Notes under the pieces: generated by a model
The model's database searches: none
Told to the model about the DNA's origin: nothing
Seen by the model: the letters and a program-made list of their open reading frames with translations, nothing else
Program-made: the position numbers and the translations under genes
Origin: Limnephilus marmoratus
Lineage: Eukaryota; Arthropoda; Insecta; Trichoptera; Limnephilidae
Assembly: GCA_917880885.1 (NCBI GenBank)
Contig: OU862922.1
Span: 22,010,627-22,074,626 of the forward strand
Direction of reading: 5' to 3'
DNA: 64,000 nucleotides
Shown: piece after piece, positions 59,241-64,000 of the stretch
Numbering within the stretch: the stretch's first letter is position 1
Layout: every line of letters begins with the position of its first letter

Positions 59241-60136
59241 CCTCAGAATATTTTTTTTCTCTCTTTCACGGTCGCTTCGCGGAGTGCAACTCGTCGAAAT
59301 TCTCCCTGTACAGGAATTGTTTTGTGAACATTAATTATACCTTGTTATTCTACACCCAGTGTACAAGAATTTCTGTGAAAAAACCACAGAAACATATGTG
59401 TAAAATCACACCGCATTTGAAAACACGGCCATCTTGAGGAAGCCACTAGAAGGTCGCCAACATTTAAACCGCGAATCTGACTGCGCATGCGTCATAAAAC
59501 AACGAGCAGGCAGCAACAAGCTTCCCGCCAAAAACCCAACGGCAAAATGTTCACGCGGTAAATACCTACTCTCCGGATTGCGCGCGCAAATGCTTTGTCT
59601 CGCGCCAAATTCCAACAAAAATCTGTCGGAACGAAATAACCAACCGTTGCTATGCAGTGTTTATAACCAAATAGCCCTTTATGAATAGACCGAATAGCAA
59701 CGGGAATTATTATAAATTTGATTCGGGAATCCTAGTTATTTTGCGAATTCCTCAAACAAAATTTCGGACTTACGTTTTGTATTATTTCTGCACAATATAC
59801 CGATTGACCCACTTACGTCTGTTAAATTAGCAGAACTTATATTACACTAAATGGACAAAATAATGACTTTCTTTCCCCATTCTACATTATAGGTACCGTT
59901 TTTTTTCAGCATAAGTGTAAAGTGAATTGTGTTTTTTCCTTACTTAATGAAAAGTGAAATAATAATAAAACAAATGTTTGATTCCATAAATAAATAAAAT
60001 AATTTTAATGTGATTGTCGCAACGAATCCCATACTCAGTTATTTTCATACGGAAGTTGTTCTTATTTTGACAGAAGGTTGCTTTTTGCGAATTTTAGTGC
60101 CTTTCTCAGTGCAAAGTGAAGTGAAAAATAAAAAAA

Positions 60137-60542
60137 GCCGTTTTCTAAAGGTCAGTCCTGGCAAAATTTTTTTTGAAAATAAATAAATACTTGTGAATTT
60201 CACCAGATTTCCAAAAGTGCTTTGTGATAAATAAAAAAGTGTTTCCCCTAAGGTCAGTCCACGCCAATTTTTTTTCCACCTTGAACATGAATTCTGGTGT
60301 CATTTATACCAAATTGCAGTATGAAATACAGTCTTCTATAACTATTTTAGAAGTGTCAACCAGTGGTTACCAAGTGAAAAGTGCCTCTCAAAATTAATTT
60401 TGCGTCGACTAAAGGAAACCCTAGGCAAATTTTTTTTTGAATGGACACAATACTTATAAATTTTCGCCTAGTTTTCGAAAAGTGTTTTGTGAAAAGTAAA
60501 AAACCTTTCCCCCCAGGGCAATCCCTGGCCATTTTTTTTTCC
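60137..60542 (+). repeat. Duplicated segment in the gypsy leader
   Basis: Two diverged copies of about 138 bp (60,137-60,275 and 60,400-60,542). Shared layout: a CTAAAGG..A.(T/C)CC(T/C).GGCAAA word, T-run, AATACTTGTGAATTT-like, AAAAGTG(C/T)TTTGTGA, TTTCCCC, a second GGCCA + T-run. Confidence 0.65.
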
Positions 60543-60590
60543 AGAACTCAGGACTTAGAAAATTTTCTTTTCTTGCCTTTGAACTCCACA

Positions 60591-61727
60591 ATGCAAAACA
60601 ATCAAGCAATGGCATCATCCAATTTGGGTATCATTCCCAACGTGCACAACTTATCCAAAACTCACTTACAAGCTGCTCTTAAAGATAGAGGACTCTCGCC
60701 ATCAAGCAAATCTAAATCTACATTAAAGGCTTATGCACTTCTATTTAACAAAAAGTACATTAAGAGAATAAACCTCGCCCCCTCAAGCGAAAATAATTCA
60801 CGCTCGGCTACGCAAGTTTTGGATAATCCTGTTCCTAATAAAGAACCTATGCTGCAAGTAATGATAAAACAGGACATCGCACCCACCTTGACACAAGATA
60901 AAACTTACGATTTATCCTCTTGGAAAGTCAAATATAATGGCGTCTCCGATGTACTGGATTTCATCGACCGTATCGAAGAAACGGCTACAATCAAAAATAC
61001 CCCATTCGAGATTCTACGAAAAAACTTCATAGAACTCATCTCCCCAGAATTGATACCCTGGCACCGCATCCAAAAAACTAAATGCAAAGATTGGAATAAA
61101 CTCAGATCTGCCCTAATCTCGAGCTTCGGAAAAACAGAAGCCCAGCACAGGATCAAATTATCTTTACTATCTATTAAACAGCTGGTAAATGAACCTGTAG
61201 CAACATTCATAGAAAGGGCGGAATCCATTAACATCAAGCTTTCACATCCCGTTTCGGAAGCTGAACTATTACCAGCCATAACTGATGGCCTTTTAAGCAA
61301 ATACGAGAACATCATCACCTCGCAGAAAATTGCATCCCTGGCCCAGTTAAACGAGGTCTGTCTCCTTCTGGAATCATACCAGGATAGGAAGAACATAAAG
61401 AATGTGTCTAATAATGTAGTTGTGCCAAGCCGTTCGTCTGGTTTAAAACCAGAATTCGACAACAAAAAAGTGTGCTCTTTTTGCAAAAAAGTAGGCCATC
61501 TGGCCACTACTTGTTTCAAGCAAGCGAAGTTTCTGGAATCCAAGGAACCCCGAACTTTCAAGAGGCATCACTCTAGAGACCGCTCTCCTCCTCGCGACGA
61601 ACTGCGCAATATTTTCAAGAAATCAAGGCATAACATGGAAAGATTACAAAACCCAAGCGATGTCAGACCTCAGGTGGATTTCTCCAAGCCCCCACCAAAT
61701 TTCTACATGAAGAGGCCAAAAAACTAA
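60591..61727 (+). CDS. gag: Gypsy-type Gag protein, 378 aa
   Basis: Structural protein that packages retrotransposon RNA. I start at ATG 60,591 (MQNNQAMASSNLG). The frame is open back to ATG 60,441, but those 50 codons lie over the leader duplication, whose other copy is noncoding. Residues about 21-52 look like a SAP-type DNA-binding fold (LSKTHLQAALKDRGLS). The middle (about 150-280) reads as a retrotransposon Gag capsid domain (WHRIQKTKCKDWNKLR, then FIERAESI). A perfect CCHC knuckle is C295-x2-C298-x4-H303-x4-C308, followed by a basic tail. No internal stop, so this ORF looks intact. It ends at TAA 61,725-61,727, coupled to a frameshift site. Confidence 0.88.
   Translation: MQNNQAMASSNLGIIPNVHNLSKTHLQAALKDRGLSPSSKSKSTLKAYALLFNKKYIKRINLAPSSENNSRSATQVLDNPVPNKEPMLQVMIKQDIAPTLTQDKTYDLSSWKVKYNGVSDVLDFIDRIEETATIKNTPFEILRKNFIELISPELIPWHRIQKTKCKDWNKLRSALISSFGKTEAQHRIKLSLLSIKQLVNEPVATFIERAESINIKLSHPVSEAELLPAITDGLLSKYENIITSQKIASLAQLNEVCLLLESYQDRKNIKNVSNNVVVPSRSSGLKPEFDNKKVCSFCKKVGHLATTCFKQAKFLESKEPRTFKRHHSRDRSPPRDELRNIFKKSRHNMERLQNPSDVRPQVDFSKPPPNFYMKRPKN
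61718..61724 (+). promoter_or_regulatory. -1 ribosomal frameshift site, A AAA AAC
   Basis: The slippery heptamer sits in the correct register (zero-frame codons AAA, AAC), immediately before the gag TAA. The -1 frame beyond is open and is pol. This explains how pol is translated without its own ATG. Confidence 0.88.
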
Positions 61728-64000
61728 ATAATAACCTCTCAGGCACCCATTCTGAACCAAGGTCTAAAGAATGGACTGATTGGTTAGCACACATTAAGTA
61801 TTTTAACCAGACCTTAAATGTTTCTTCGGTTTGTTGCAAACAAGCTAAAGATGGGAGACCCTATGCTTCTTTCTCTGTTAACAATGTGACCTTTTCCGGA
61901 TTACTCGATAGTGGGGCATCTGTCAGCTGTCTTGGCAACAATGCTCACCTGCCTTTTGTTAACAGTGATTTTAGAATTTCGCCCCAATCGACACACCTGA
62001 CGACTGCAGATAATGTTTCTCAGCCGGTCATCGGTGCCCTTGCCCTGCCAATTAATTGTAACAATAAAATAGTCACAATCAATTTTCTAATAGTGCCCTC
62101 TATATCCCAGAATTTCATCCTTGGCGTTGACTTCTGGAAAGCATTCAATGTTGCTCCCCAAGTATTTAATACCCTTGGCGAAACCTCCACTGCCGCTCAA
62201 ATTAGTGAGATCCGCACAATAATACCTCACGAAAATTTAAGCACGGACCAGGCTCTCCAACTAAAGGAAATGGTCAATAAATTCGAATCAATATCTTTCG
62301 AAAAATGTGGATTAGGTTTGACAAATTTGGTTGAACACCATATCAAAACCAATGGCCCACCCATAAAACAACGTTATTACAACTTAGCCCCCCAAAAACT
62401 TAAACTTTTAGAAAACGAACTTGACGAAATGTTAAAAATGGGTGTGGTGGTTCCCAGCAGAAGTGCATGGACCAACCCAACTCTTTTGGTTTCTAAGAAA
62501 GACGGCTCTGCACGTTTCTGTCTCGACAGTAGACGTTTAAACTCTTGCACGGAAGCTGATGCGTATCCCTTACCTCACGTTCACGCAACCTTAGACAAGC
62601 TGCGTAACGCCAAGTTCATCTCTTCTGTCGATCTCAGCAAAGCGTTTTGGCAAATACCCTTGGACGCGGAATCGTGCGAAAAAACTGCTTTCGTTGTACC
62701 CGGTAGGGGAATGTTCCATTTTAAAAGACTACCTTTTGGTCTAAAAAACAGCCCCGCCGAGTTACAAAGACTGATGGACAAACTGTTCGGTCCCGAAGTC
62801 GATAACAGCCTGTTTTGTTACCTTGACGACCTCATCATCGTCAGCGACACCTTTGAAAAACACCTATTAATGCTGGAATAAGTTTTCCAACAACTCAAGC
62901 TCGCTGGTTTAACCATCAACTTGAAGAAGTCTGAATTCTGTAAGTCCCGTCTACGTTATTTGGGATTCATTGTCGACGAAAAAGGTCTAAGAACAGACCC
63001 CGCTAAGGTGGAAGCCATGGCAAATTTTCCCCGACCCAAAAACGCGAAGGAAGTCAAAGGTTTCCTTGGACTTGCAGGTTACTACAGGAGATTCATCAAA
63101 GACTTTTCCACTATTGCAGCCCCCTTAAATAAAATTACCGGTACCCGTAAAGGTGTCAGCAATTTCCGATGGTCTGTCGAAACTGAAGAAGCGTTCACAA
63201 CTTTAAAAAATGCCCTTCAAAAGCTCCCGTCCTGAATTGCCCAGATTTTGCACTCCCCTTTACCCTCCACACGGATGCCTCCAATGTAGGAATCGGCGGA
63301 GTCCTTACTCAAGAATTCCCAGATGGCGAACACCCTGTAGCGTATTTTTCCCGTACACTAAACAAACACGAGAAAAACTACGGAATCACCGAAAAAGAGT
63401 TATTGGCTGTATTGGATTCTGTTCACCATTTCCGCGGTTACATAGACGGTAGCAAATTTACTGTAGTCACAGACCACAGTAGTTTGAAATGGTTGATCTC
63501 TTTAAGTAATCCCTCCGATAGGCTCGCTCGCTGGTCCTCCCGTTTGTCTCAATACAATTTTGATGTTGTTCACCGTAAAGGCGCGGACAATATTGTTCCC
63601 GACGCCCTTTCAAGAATTGAACTAGCTTCATTAAATGTTGACACAATTGCCCCCCCTCCATCTACAAAAGATGAATGGTACTTGAAAATCTTCGAAGGTT
63701 GCAAAAATAACCAACAAAAGTTTCCTAATTTTATCATAAAAGAAGGACAACTATTCCGTAATTGCAAGGCACCACTATCCATCCTCGAAGATTACTCGTG
63801 GAAACTTGTCGTTCCCCTCGAAGGTAGAGAACAAATAATCATTGACAATCATAGTGCTCCCGACTCCATTCACCCAGGAAATTTCAAGACGTATAAAAAA
63901 ATCGCCTTGAAGTATTACTGGCCTGGTCTCTTTAAGCAAATTCGCAATTACATCTCTAAATGTGAAACTTGTAAAGCTTATAAACATAGCACGGCAGCTC
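61719..64000 (+). pseudogene. pol: Gypsy-type pol (protease, RT, RNase H, integrase start), disabled
   Basis: Expressed as a -1 fusion to gag. In order: aspartic protease with LLDSGAS (DSG at about 61,907-61,915); reverse transcriptase with PLPHVHATLDKL, VDLSKAFWQIPL, FKRLPFGLKNSP and the YLDD active site (62,819-62,830); RNase H with HTDAS (about 63,268) and TEKELLAVLDS; integrase zinc domain with H, H (about 63,850 and 63,871) and C, C (63,961 and 63,970). Two lesions are seen: a nonsense TAA at 62,879-62,881 between the YLDD motif and the RT thumb, and a frameshift in about 63,213-63,225, consistent with loss of one base. The gene runs off the window in integrase. Ty3/gypsy order (RT-RH-IN) is clear. 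Confidence 0.92.

Noticed and set aside
60905..61561. 218-codon minus frame
   Set aside because: Antisense shadow of gag.

Overview
This is AT-rich eukaryotic DNA, most likely from an insect (perhaps Hemiptera or Lepidoptera; the order cannot be fixed from this window). The evidence is spliceable introns, tRNA-headed SINEs, several non-LTR retrotransposon lineages, Helitron-like elements, hAT remnants, TTA/TAA-flanked MITEs and a Ty3/gypsy retrotransposon. No ordinary host gene was recognised.

Region 1 (1-20,727) is the most unusual part. Bases 1-6,135 and 15,431-20,727 are one sequence in opposite orientation. Sampled stretches agree at about 90-99%, best near the inner ends. Together they form a giant inverted repeat around a roughly 9.3-kb core. 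The left arm runs off the window, so its outer limit is unseen. The arms are decayed SINE and LINE material. The core carries the only intact-looking gene here: a minus-strand tyrosine recombinase gene (13,592-8,156) that I assemble as five exons. These are a short first exon, three tandem 117-bp exons repeating every 333 bp, and a 2.2-kb terminal exon. All splice junctions are phase 1. The predicted protein is 868 aa: a triplicated 39-aa acidic/helical segment, two zinc-finger-like motifs, a tyrosine recombinase catalytic domain (R, K, R, H, Y all visible) and a Myb/SANT-like tail. The terminal exon alone has no ATG at its apparent start. A 15-5-15 bp inverted repeat lies about 190 bp upstream of the start codon. 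A 69-codon open stretch of unknown identity converges on the gene's 3' end.

Region 2 (20.7-58.8 kb) is a repeat graveyard. SINE family A has a tRNA-like head. SINE family B shares a 3' terminal hairpin with a CR1/jockey-like LINE ('LINE L'), which suggests a SINE-LINE partnership. Also present are other LINE 3' fragments, four MITEs with TTA/TAA target duplications, a 985-bp hAT relic with 8-bp target duplications, Helitron-like elements, a 1-kb element with GACAGTTG-rich terminal inverted repeats, and several fold-back elements.

Region 3 (58.8-64.0 kb) is the 5' part of a Ty3/gypsy retrotransposon. It has a candidate LTR and primer-binding site, a repeated leader, and gag with a SAP-like segment and a CCHC knuckle. 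A textbook A AAA AAC slippery site abuts the gag stop. The pol gene is in the -1 frame and is disabled by one nonsense codon and one frameshift. The window ends inside integrase.

All calls come from reading the sequence. No database search or splice predictor was run. Coordinates of repeats are approximate to about 10-30 bp unless a target duplication is given.
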